In this document: piece after piece, positions 20,941-30,963 of the stretch
Numbering within the stretch: position 1 is the stretch's first letter
Layout of the letters: each line of letters begins with the position of its first letter
Assembly: GCA_905221605.1 (NCBI GenBank)
Contig: CAJNDS010001513.1
Coordinates: 423,819 to 487,818, forward strand
Direction: 5' to 3'
DNA: 64,000 bases
DNA from: Symbiodinium natans
Lineage: Eukaryota; Sar; Dinophyceae; Suessiales; Symbiodiniaceae
Notes under the pieces: model-generated
What the model saw: only the letters and a program-made list of their open reading frames with translations
The model's database searches: none
What the model was told of the DNA's origin: nothing
Position numbers and translations under genes: made by a program

Positions 20941-21850
20941 TACCCCCTCTCCCCCATACAATGGCCAACTTGCCAGGAGAAGTTTGCCACACGAGGCTCC
21001 GAGGCATGGGCCCTTCAAGCACGTTGTGATTCTAGAGGTTTCAGGCCTAACCTCTAGGGGCCCTCACCCTACGAGCACGAAGGGGGACACGCGAAAAACT
21101 TCTAAGGCCTTCACCAAACCCTACGAGCACGAAGAGAGGGGACATACGACAAACCTCCGAGGGATATGCTTTTACTTCTACGAGTACAGTGTTCTGCAAG
21201 TACAAAAATTAGCAAAAACATAGGAGGGTTTTTGCGCTTGTGCAGAAGCTTTTCGCAGAGCAAGCAGAGTTGCAACTCTAAAACGGCTATAAAGGTTTTT
21301 GGAAACACCACAGGAGCTCTTCCCACAAAGAGGCAAACATTTGCTTAAACCACCCTTTTTGAAGGGCATGGGGTTTAGGATTTCAGGGGCGTATTCACAA
21401 CCCGTATAGAGCCACGATTAAGTTTTTGGGGTTCTTCGCCACCTCCGCCCTGATGACCAAATAGCTGGGGCCCTTCAAGCACGTTGTGATTCTAGGACTG
21501 ACAGGCCTAACCTCAGCACGAAGGGAGGGGACATGCGACAAACTTCTAAGGCCCTCACCATACGAGCACGAACAGAGGGGACATACAACAAACCTCTAAG
21601 GGAAATGTTGTTACTTCTACAGTGTTCTGAAAGTGCAACATATAATCAAACACATAGGATGCATTTTTGCGCTTGTATAGAACCTTTTCGCAGAGGTGCT
21701 GTTCCCGCAAAAAGATAAACATTTACTTAAACCACCCTCTTTGAGGGGCACAGGGTTTAGGATTTCAGGGGCATATTCTTACCCACGATTACGATACCAG
21801 CACAGGTTTTTGGGCTTCATCGTAAGCACCTAGCCCCTGCGCCCTGATGA
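20451..21850. repeat. Three tandem units of a 0.4-0.55 kb repeat
   Basis: Units begin with GGGCCCTTCAAGCACGTTGT at about 20452, 21008 and 21470. Each contains two CTACGAGCACGAA-type motifs, a block ending in GTTGCAACTCTAAAACG (absent in the third), CCACAGGAGCTCTTCCCAC, GGGTTTAGGATTTCAGGGG, and a terminus CGCCCTGATGACCAA. Spacing between starts is about 556 and 462 bp. Confidence 0.75.
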
Positions 21851-22130
21851 CCAAGCAGCTCGCGCCAGAGCTTCCTCCTCTCCCCCATACAATGGCCAAC
21901 TTGCCAGGAGAAGTTTGCCACGCGAGGCTCCAGGGCACGACGGCTTTCGCTTCTTTCTAAAGGAAACCAATCCCTTATGCTTTCTCGATGTTTTCCAGGT
22001 CCGCGCTTGTGTGACTGATTGCCAAAAGAAATAACACCCGGGGTCTTCGCAGGTCCACGCCCGGAGTTCTGACGCCCAAAAAACAGTGTGCTGGTAACGT
22101 AAACGTGGCCCCATATAACCCATCCCCTAA

Positions 22131-22338
22131 ACGCTCTGACCAAATAGCTCGCGCCTGGTTATGGAGCCACGATTAGGTTACCAACACAGGTCTTTTGGGC
22201 GGTTTTTGACACGGTCTTTTCGCACGACTTTGTTAAAGAGACCACCCTCTTTTTGTGGGAAAAGACCGTGTCAAAAACCACTCACAAAAGGACCTGTGCT
22301 GGTAACGTAATCGTGGCGCGAGCTATTTGGTCAGAGCG
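22131..22338. mobile_element. Long hairpin (foldback/MITE-like) element
   Basis: The outer 24 bp (22131-22154) is a perfect inverted match to 22315-22338. Inner parts of the arms also pair: GGTTTTTGACACGGTCTTTTC against its inverse near 22259-22279, and CCACGATTAGGTTACCAACAC against GTGCTGGTAACGTAATCGTGG. The loop is about 25-30 bp. Together the arms would fold into a stem of roughly 85-95 bp with small bulges. Confidence 0.85.
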
Positions 22339-22388
22339 TGTTGCCCTGAAAACGTGTTTCAACGTGTTAAAACACCATAGATGCTTCC

Positions 22389-22428
22389 CGACCAAATATC
22401 TCGCGTCACGGCGCGAGCTATTTGGTCA
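22389..22428. repeat. Short hairpin made of two inverted element termini
   Basis: CGACCAAATATCTCGCG faces GCGCGAGCTATTTGGTC across a loop of about 4 bases. It is the same terminus as in the neighbouring elements. The right half continues into another element start (CATCAGGGGGCAGATGG). Confidence 0.8.
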
Positions 22429-22639
22429 TCAGGGGGCAGATGGAGTGCTGTTGCTTACGATTCACCGTACGAGCCGAAGGGAGGGGACATGCGACAAATT
22501 TGTATGGGAGGGGACATGCGACAAACCTGGATATGATTTTACTTCTGCAGCGTTCTGAAGTAAAAGTGCGGTTCCAATGCATATACATTTATGGTCATTC
22601 CAATAAGACAAAAACGACAGCATGAGACTTAGAAGAGTA

Positions 22640-23250
22640 TGTCTTGGGGCGTGGCCTCTTAATCTATTTGTTTTACTTGGGATAATTACGAACGAAGCTG
22701 TGGCTTTATCATACACAACTCGAGGCCCCAGAAGCGGATTTCACAGGGTGTGGCCTTAAGTATAGAGCTCGTTGCTTAGGATGTGGGCTTCTTATGTAAA
22801 GGCAGTTTTTGAATAAACTACGACGGCAGCCCAGATTTCTGAGGCTGTAACCTCCGCATATCAAGGTCTTCTGAGATCTTGTCATGAACAGGCAGGCCCC
22901 AGAAGGGTGCGGCTTTAATCGGCAAATTTAGACTTCTCAACAAATTGTAATATGAATGAGGCCAGAGGATATCTCAGAGGAAGTTCTCTAAGGGTGTGGC
23001 CTTTGAACATACATTTTCGAACTGGATTATATATACATATGTACATGGATAGATATACATATATATACATATACATATATATGTAGATGGTATACAGTCT
23101 AGATACACAGAAGAATGTCAACATGAGCTGCGTCTCTGCTGGCCAGGAACTCCCAGCTTGCCTAGGAGCTTGATGACGGGCATCTCAGGGAGGCCCACAG
23201 AGGCGACGAGGTTCAGACCTCCATGCCAAAACCCTAAAAACCCTAAAAAC
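22640..23250. other. No supported gene; AT microsatellite
   Basis: Contains a TATATACATATA-type tract at about 23026-23085 and otherwise no coding signal. Confidence 0.5.
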
Positions 23251-23281
23251 CCTAAACCCTAAGCCCTAAACCCTAAACCCC
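23226..23281. repeat. Interstitial telomere-like array
   Basis: Seven to eight tandem units of AAACCCT or AAAAACCCT, the clearest TTTAGGG-type array in the window. Confidence 0.8.
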
Positions 23282-23289
23282 AGGAAGGG

Positions 23290-25540
23290 CCCATAACTAA
23301 GTACTCTGAGGACTCTCCTTTTCCTATGATCTCCTTGTAAGAATCACAGCAGAGCATACCTGTTCTTGTGGCACTGTATGGTTTGGATGGACGGTCCGAG
23401 CGTTCCACAACAAGAACATTCACCATGTGAGTACCTTTAAGACCAACGGTACTAATTGCAATGGTCAGATTGCGATGAAGACAACAGAAACTCTCCGCAT
23501 CCGTACAGGTGAGCTGGGATTCACCGAGTGAGGCACTCAGGGTGGATCGCGGGGGCCCAAGTCTGCCGCCCACCCCCGCACCTCAGGGGGGCAAACAGAA
23601 CAGGGAACCAATGCCACTCTGTAAGCGAAAAGTCTCAGCACTCAGAAAAAGACACTACTTCAGAACAAAGCACATGCAGGGAAAAATTGGATCAAGGACA
23701 CCAGCCATGATGTAAGATAGGTGGTGCCTACATGGGTGGAAGGAACAAAATGAAGGATTGTTGGAGGAAGCACCTCCATTCACGATTTCCACCTGCCCGA
23801 TGTAGCCGAACCACATCTCACCTTGCACAGCATCTCGTATTTGCAAAGAGATAGGGCTACCCAAAAGATAACACCGCGCATTCCTCACATCGTCTCTTTG
23901 GCATACGGAGTTCTTCATTGACCTTGCCTGTAGCTTGATCCACGCTGGATCTGAAGTCAGCCAACACTCAGCCAAAGACCCCCCCCTGCGTTGCACTGCT
24001 CTTTCGAAGAATTGCTAGCTGTAAGAGTTTCGCAGTCATCCATGAAATGAAGATTGGAAGAGGACAAACGAGGGGGACTGGAGACCATTACGCTGGATCG
24101 TACATTGCTTCGTGCATTGCTGACACTCGAAATCTCATGCTGCCAGGCCGCGGCCATACTTCAACCCGACGGCATCACAGACTAGGCGTCTGTCAGGACA
24201 AATGACCTTGCGCCCTTGTGCAATCAATTCGTCTCTCTCTTGTGCCAATGTCCGAATCGCCACCTTGCACGAGACTGCGCATTCAACGGCATGCAGAGCA
24301 AAGCACAGGAAGGAAAGAAGGAAGGAAGGAGGGAGGGAGGAAGGAAGGAAGGACGGACGAATCGAGAGCAACCTCCCACATCCGCACCTGCACAAACCGC
24401 CGATGTTCAGACATGGCTACCATGGACTCTGCGGGATCGTTGCTGACCTGGACGTGAGGAGTTGTTCACACTGTTGCACTTCAGACTTCAGTGTGTCCAC
24501 CGGTGTCCACAGGACAAGGAGAAGGGGCCTGTGGCTGATGGATCCAAGAGAGATCGAGCTCACGACCTTCAAACTTCACCTGTGTCAGAAAGGGGGGAAG
24601 TTTCCCTGACGTCAACCCTTCACGACGGCGTTACCATTCAATTTTGCGAAGGGCCTCCAAGCAGACCTTGTAGGGCCTCCCACCGGTCTTTGTAGGAGGT
24701 ACCTGCGTCTTGCACGAAGAAGGCAGCTTCGCACTGGTCAAAAGTAGCCCCCCTCCTGGGCCTCGTATCACTAGTATACACTATCAAAGGGTATCGGTTT
24801 TCTAGGGCATGAGGAGAGAGAGTCATCCCTCCCGGAACACCGGCCGCCCCCAGAGTGAGAGAAACAAGGAGCGGGAGAGGAGTGAGAGGGAGCGAGAAAG
24901 TTTACCTAGCGGTTCCAGTGTAGTAGTCTCACATCCGCCTACACGACGAGGGTGCATGAGGGAGCCCTAAACCCTAAACCCTTGATCCCTTGCCCCTAAA
25001 CCATCCGGAGGCTCCAGGAAACTAGGGCATGCGCGGGAGCTGCCAGATTCCAGAAGTTCTGCTGAGGCTGTGAGCGGAGTTACTCGGCCATGCTCAAGGT
25101 TTGGTACAATCCTGACGAATCCTTGCCCGATATTGTTACTAGCAGGCACTACCGAGGCAAAAGCATCCTTTGACAGAACGAGCTGGTTGGTGCATGCCAT
25201 GCACAAACAGTACTCCAGAGGCCCCAACATCCCCGCCCGTGGACCTCAATCTCCCGTCGCGAATCCTGAAAGGTGGTGACACTCTTCCGAGTGTAGAGCA
25301 GATTGTTCCCTCAGTTGGCGATGTTGGCGCAGACAAAGGCATGGAGCACGTGTTTCGCATGTTGCAGAGTGCATACCTGGTACATCCCAGAACATCATTT
25401 CACAACTGGTACAAGGGTCCATCATGCAACCAGTCTATGATCTGCACGCCCTCCATGAGAACCTCGACTGCCTTCTTGCGAATCGCCTGGCAGCATGGCA
25501 GATCATCCTTGAAACGTAGCAGCACTTCTTAAAACTTCCA
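23290..25540 (-). CDS. Unidentified multi-exon gene
   Basis: A series of minus-strand segments has good coding character and is interrupted by frame changes consistent with short introns. From 5' to 3' they are: about 25406-25530 (LLRFKDDLPCCQAIRKKAVE then VLMEGVQIIDWLHDGP), about 25050-25230 (LSKDAFASVVPASNNIGQGF), about 24140-24300 (AVECAVSCKVAIRTLAQERD), about 24000-24150 (VSNARSNVRSSVMVSSPPR), about 23760-23950 (GSPISLQIRDAVQGEMWFGY) and about 23300-23480 (VNVLVVERSDRPSKPYSATR). I do not recognise the family. They may belong to one gene or to two. All are on the same strand as their neighbours. Confidence 0.45.
24300..24356. repeat. (GGAA)n/(GGGA)n simple repeat
   Basis: Purine-rich GGAAGGAAGGAGGGAGG tract. 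Confidence 0.9.
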
Positions 25541-26428
25541 ATAAAATTCCTGCCTCAGCAGGCCCCAAAGCTAACGTCCTTTAAACTTCCCCCTCAGCAA
25601 GCCCCAAAGCGAGCTTCCAACAAAATTCCCGCCTCAGCCAGCCCCAAAGCTAACGTCCAGCAATATTCATCCCTTAGCAAGCCCCAAGGCTAACTTCCAA
25701 TAAAAAGCCCGCATCAGCAAGCCCCAAAGCTAACTGAACCCCCTCCCCCCCCCCCGTAGCAAGCCCAAAAGCTAACTTCCAATCACATTCCCACCCCTTA
25801 GCAAGCCCCAAAGCTAATCTAACTTCCAAACACTCTCCCCCCCCCCCCCCCCTAGCAAGCCCCAAAGCTAACTTCCAATAAACCTCCCCCTTAGCAAGCC
25901 CCAAAGCTAACTTCAAAAGCAAATTCACCCCTTAGCAAGCCCAAAAGCTAACTTCCGGAAAATTCCCGCCTCAGCAAGGCCCAAAGCTAGCTTCCCAAAA
26001 AATCCCCCCTTAGCAAGCCTCAAAGCTAGCTTCTTAAAAAACTTCCCCCCTTGCAAGCCCCAAAGCTAGCTTCCGAAAAAAACCCCGCTTAGCAAGCCTC
26101 AAAAGCTAGCTTCCTAAAAACTTCCTGGTTGGCCAGCCCCAAAGCTAACTTCCAATAAAATTCCAGCCCCAGCAAGCCCCAAAGCTAGTTTCAAAAATAT
26201 CCCACCTCAGCAAGCCCCAAAGCTAACTTCCAAAACAATTCCCGCCTCAGCAAGCCCCAAAGCCAGCTTTCAATAAAATTCCCGCCTCAGCAAGCCCCAA
26301 AGCTAACTTCCAAGAAAATTCCCGCCTTAGCAAGCTCCCAAAGCTAACTGTCCCGCCTCAGCAAGCCCCAAAGCTAGCTTCCAAAAAAAAAATCCCGCCT
26401 CAGCAAGCCCCAAAGCTAACTTCCAACA
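25527..26428. repeat. Minisatellite, about 40-bp unit, 22 copies
   Basis: I count 22 occurrences of the core GCCCCAAAGCTAACTTCC, spaced about 40 bp, with variable linkers of the type AATAAAATTCCCGCCTCAGC. Several linkers expand into C homopolymers (about 25741-25756 and 25838-25852). Copies diverge mainly in the linker. Confidence 0.93.
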
Positions 26429-26431
26429 AAT

Positions 26432-26610
26432 TTCCCCCGGTCCTTGGGAACTTCTCTTTCGTCGTCTCCCCTCTTCTTGGGCATTTTCTTCTCCCGCAGG
26501 TCCTGTTCGCTGAGCGCAGTACCTCCCTTAGTGTTTCTTCTTGAGCTGTTGCCGCTGTCCTTGGGCTTGTCCTCTTCCATTTTGGTGAAGTCCACTCGCC
26601 AGCAGCGCCA
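26432..26610 (-). CDS. Unidentified charged coding exon
   Basis: The minus strand reads VDFTKMEEDKPKDSG, then NTKGGTALSEQDLREKKMPK and KRGDDEREVPKDRGK before a stop in the minisatellite. It is highly charged, with GC-ending codons, so it is likely coding. The exon may begin at an AG near 26605. Its 3' end merges with the minisatellite, so a splice donor near GGGGGAAATTTGTTGG is possible. It could be the 5' part of the 23.3-25.5 kb gene, with the minisatellite lying in an intron. Confidence 0.4.
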
Positions 26611-26655
26611 AACCTGTGTGTGCATCCTTGACATTCTCTCAAGTCGTCTCAGGTA

Positions 26656-26880
26656 GACTTCAAGTCCCTTCTCATCCAGGCTACCGTGTTTGTGCCCTGC
26701 GACTTGACAGAGAGCTGGAAGTGGTTCGTCACCAGCTTGACAGGCGACCCACTCCTACGGCACAAGCAGCGCAAGATGCGTATCCACATCACAAACTACG
26801 CAACAGCAACATTTGTGGATGCCAGACTGAGCGTAGGGCCTAGCATGCTGGCATGCGACCACTTACTGATGTTGCTTCCA
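26656..26880 (+). CDS. Unidentified plus-strand coding exon
   Basis: After TCTCAG the plus strand reads VDFKSLLIQATVFVPCDLTE, SWKWFVTSLTGD, RKMRIHITNYATATFVDARL and SMLACDHLL. Codon choice (GC-ending) and residue mix look like real coding on this strand. I do not recognise the family. It abuts a minus-strand exon by less than 100 bp, so one of them may be a relic or the two genes may be divergent. Confidence 0.4.
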
Positions 26881-27649
26881 AGCATCTTCCCCAAGGAAAG
26901 GTTTGGAATGTCCAGTTTCAGCCTGTCCTCCTGTGCACATCATCGGCAGGGCTGATGCCGGCTCAATGCATGAATGAAGGGTTGGGTACGGGATGGGACC
27001 GGGGCGAAAGATTTCCGCGTGCAGAAAGAGGAGGGAAGGCAGGGCCAGGAAGGGGGGCCTCTCTCTCTCTCTCTGCCGCTGCATCCCAAGGGGCCTGGAG
27101 GAGCCAATTGTCCAGGGGGTCTTAGCCGTCCCCCGACCCGCTCTACCCCGCCCTACCTCCTGAACTCATGCCGCGTGCGGAACTGCACCAAGAAAACATT
27201 TGACTGCTCATGCGCGCGCTACACCCCGTGTTGGGCCGGTCTGGCTGCCGAGGCGCCCCACGCAAGCGCTCGCGATATCTATAAAACCCGTGCGCCCCGG
27301 CGAGAGACCTGACTACCTATATGCTATATAGTTAAACAGCATAAAGTGTTCGCCTGCGTCTACGTTCGTCAATCTTTTTGGGATGCCCGACAAAAGCTCG
27401 TCAATTCATAAGGCAGGGAAGGAAAGGCCGGGCTTCGCCAGTGGGCAGGTCAGGGATCCAGATGCAAAACGCAAGCAATTGATGAAAACTGCGGCTTGCT
27501 GTCCGGCTCATCTGTGTGCGTGACTCTTCGCTCCGCTTCCTCAGCTGAGCCAGGAGTCCACGGAAACAATCGCAACGGCTGAGGATCCGGATATTTTGAG
27601 GCCAGAAATTTAAGGAGATCCCGTTCACCCCGCTGACTGTCGACTTGGG

Positions 27650-28600
27650 CCTATGTCCCGGGCGGCATCGTGTTCCACTGCTGCTTCGTAGTCCTCCGCA
27701 CCGAAGCGGCGCGGAGCCTTCCAGTTGGAAGAGGCCTCTCACTGGCCTCTTGTGGCTTGGCAACTCGAGCAACAAGGGGGAGAGCCTCTGCAGCCTTCGG
27801 AACAGCCTTGCAGGGCAGGCGAAAAGCCGACACTGGAATCTCTAAACCCTTCGACCCTTCAGTTAGCAGCCATGGACGCAACGACGGAAATGGTGACCGC
27901 ATGAGGTACCTCTGCAGGAGGCGCAGCGGCTTTCTTTGGCGGAGGCTTCGGGATCGCAGCCTCCAGCATACCATGCGAGCGGAAGTTGAACTAAGTGCAC
28001 GTGAAATCTCCCTTACCCATGGACACACAACATTTGAGGGAAGCCACTGAAGCCACCTTCGTTGTCGTGTAACCCCAGCGAATGCCAACTCATATGGGCG
28101 CACGTGTTCCAAGCTGATCACGGTGTCAATTCGGGCATGCCCTAACATCCCGCAGCTGTAGTCGGATGACGGCTTTATACGTGAGGGGGGCAAAGAGCAC
28201 AATCCGCACACGGAAGCATCCTCGCATCCCAACACGCCGAATAGCCGGAGTAGAATCGGAGGAGAATCTGCATAAACCTGTAGAACGAATAGGATTAAGT
28301 ACAGTATTGAGTAACTGAGTACCCCAGCCATGTGCAGTGCCCCGCCTCTGGGCCCTTCGGAGGTGCCTTCGGCGGTGCCTTCAGGGGAGGTTAGGAAAGT
28401 GAAGTCCATGTTTATCTAGGTCCTTAGTCCACTGCGCGAGGCCGGGTCAACAGTTGCAGAGACCAGCTCGCCAAAATGGAGTGACGGCCTTGGGAGCCGC
28501 GTCGCTAGGATGCTTTGCCGGCGGCGGCGCTGCGGTGGACTTCTTTGGCGGGGCGGCCTGGTTGGAAGAGCATTCTCCGCTGTCTTTCTTGACTCCAAAA
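27650..28600 (-). CDS. Lys/Pro/Ala-rich low-complexity coding segments
   Basis: Three minus-strand stretches encode linker-like sequence: about 28440-28570 (AAPPKKSTAAPPPAK then SDAAPKAVTPFW), about 28330-28385 (KAPPKAPPKGPEAG) and about 27860-27975 (AIPKPPPKKAAAPPAEV). They lie in different frames and are separated by sequence with stops, consistent with exons of one protein. They give no functional clue. Confidence 0.35.
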
Positions 28601-28619
28601 GCTGAGGCCGGCAATCTAA

Positions 28620-29840
28620 CACCCGTTGGCTGAGCTCGTGAGGGTGTGTGTTGTCATAACTATGCGAGGATCAGCTGAGAGCCTACTCTCCACACATCGC
28701 CACGTAGTGTTCGTACCAAGCCCTTCATGAAGACATTCTGATGCAAGGAACAATGACTGAGGCGCCTGAGACAGCTCCCCGGGGGCAGGCTGCGACGGCG
28801 GACCGTCCTCCAAACATTGACAAGCCCTACTTTGGCTTTCCGTCGCTCTGTCTGTTGTGCTTCCTCTTTTTTCTGTGTTCATGGCAAACATCCTTACTAT
28901 TCTTAGTGGTCGTGTGACCCAACATGTGGTGGCTTCCTTCCCATATCTCCCCTCACCTTCTTGCAAGCCTCAACTTCGTTTCGGCTTTCAAGGAGTGACA
29001 ATTTCCTTCCTGAGATCTTCTATCCTGTTCTTCTGGTAGCCATGTTATAACACAGCCTTGGCCTCCCCGAAAGGACACCCCCTACAAGCCTTAGAAACAC
29101 TCATCACTATCCAGTGTTCAGAAGGAGCCTTCTACAGACCCCAAAAACCCTACATCCATCATCTGCCACAAGTCGCAAATCCCCATGCGCTGGGCCTTGC
29201 CCTTGCCGCGGCCCTTGCCTTTGGACTTGGATACCGGGCCACCAAGCGCTGGGAAGTCCCCCTGCGAAGAGGACAGGGCTGCCCTTGGAAGATTAGTTGA
29301 AGTCATACCTGTGATTAACTGGCAACTGCAAGGCCGGCATCTCCTCGTCGCCACCTCCGTACATCCTCAAACCACTCCAACTCTGTGCATTTTGGTCATC
29401 AGGACGAAAGATGTTACAGAGGATTTCTTTAAGGGTGAGGTGAAATTGGAAATGCTGTGGCGGTGTGGTCTTTTGTTGGCTCTGATGCTGCATGCCGCGG
29501 AACATCTCCACGCGGGCTGGAGCCGAAAGGGTGCAATGTGAATCAAGCTGCATCAAGCTCTTCAATTCAAGTTCCGCGTTGGCATCGCGGCAATGGTCCG
29601 CTAGGACCTGCAGAAGCTCATCGCAACCTTTAGGCACACGGTTTTGCCAGCAGACCGGTGCAACATATTGCTACAGGGGTCGGACATGCCTGCAGTGCCC
29701 AAGGGCAGGCTTCAGGAAATTTAAGCACGCTCGCAAACGCTGCCAGGTGCTGCCCTCTCCCGATCATGAGCTCACATCCGGTCTGCCAGGCGGAGCGTGT
29801 GACCTCACAACCGTTTGACCGCACGCGCTCCAATGAGTTT
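28620..29840 (-). CDS. Unidentified multi-exon protein with a KGKGRGKGK tail
   Basis: Minus-strand segments in order: about 29690-29830 (GQHLAAFASVLKFPEAC), 29293-29637 (DELLQVLADHCRDANAELEL then LTLKEILCNIFRPDDQNAQ), about 29180-29300 (SSQGDFPALGGPVSKSKGKG then RGKGKAQ) and about 28740-28900. The DFPALG plus Gly/Lys-rich run resembles tails of some RNA-binding proteins, but that is only suggestive. Neighbouring segments are consistent with introns of 50-150 bp. The boundaries are approximate. Confidence 0.4.
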
Positions 29841-29899
29841 ACATGGCTCCCAGGTTTATGTACACTCAGGCTCCAGCCTGAGCTCGCGAGGCTCCGGGG

Positions 29900-30960
29900 C
29901 TAAGATACGCTCAGAATGAGTGGATAAATGTCGACCATCGTCAAGCACAGCAGGACATCCATGCACTTGGTGTGGGCATTCTGTGGACATAGCCGTGGAG
30001 ATGCTGGAAGCTCAAGTCAGGATGTTTCAGGATTGCACCTTCGCCGGCGCAGGCAACATATTTATGCCAAAGCACCGCAGCATTCAAGCCCCCTCGAAAA
30101 CGAACCCTGAAGTGGGGCAACGCCGAGCTGCGGCGGATGGCCAGCTTAATTCAGAGAATCCCACAGTCCCACCTCCGCAGCAAAAGCCTGCATCGCCCCA
30201 TCCGCCATCCTCTGCGAAGGCTCAAGTCCACATCAACTCATGTTTCATGCCCATGCATTTCCGTTAGCATGTCGCTGACGCCAACATGCGACGAAGAACC
30301 GATAACTTCGCCGCCTAGGCAACCAACTGCCGGCGCATGGTGCAGGCTCCTGCCTGCCAGAGTCTTCGCGAAACCCCGTCACACCAAATCTGACCGGTCG
30401 TCTCTCGAAGGAACTTTGTGTTTTTCATGAAGCATACGCCATCATGCACCAGCAAGTAGTTAACATGGCCGGCTGGCATTGCGCCTTTTGGATGCTTTCT
30501 CACTGAGTCCCATCACACTGTGTTGTCATGGAAATAGGCGCAACTATGCCCTATGCGCAGCGAAGGATGCCTGCAATGTCAGCAGCACAACACTACCAGA
30601 CAAGCATGGACGAGCCTTCGCAACATCACAAGTAGAACTAACCGTCACTAACCTTTTGTTATTCTGACTTGCGGTGTAAGGCCTATCTGTAAGGAAACGA
30701 ATCTGGCACCGTCCGGTGAGTCAAGTGCTGATGCTGGTCACTCTGCCAGGCTTTCACGCGCTGCAGGTCGCAAACAATCACTGGTGAACATGCTGCTCTA
30801 CTTGAGATGCAAACTTTCAAGCTGTCACAACTCATACTCGGATATTCGGCAACTTTGCCCTGCGACCGTTGATCCAAAACGGATGCCTTCGTCCCCTCGA
30901 CTGCGAGAACGCCTATGTACAGAGGACGGCTTTAAATTTGGCCTGGTTAAACAATTGGTC
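29900..30960. other. No supported gene
   Basis: Short frames on both strands; none carries a domain or long coding run. Confidence 0.35.
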
Positions 30961-30963
30961 GCA

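Noticed and set aside
25527-26428. CRISPR-like array
   Set aside because: The spacing is regular, but linkers are similar to each other rather than unique spacers and the context is eukaryotic; it is a minisatellite.
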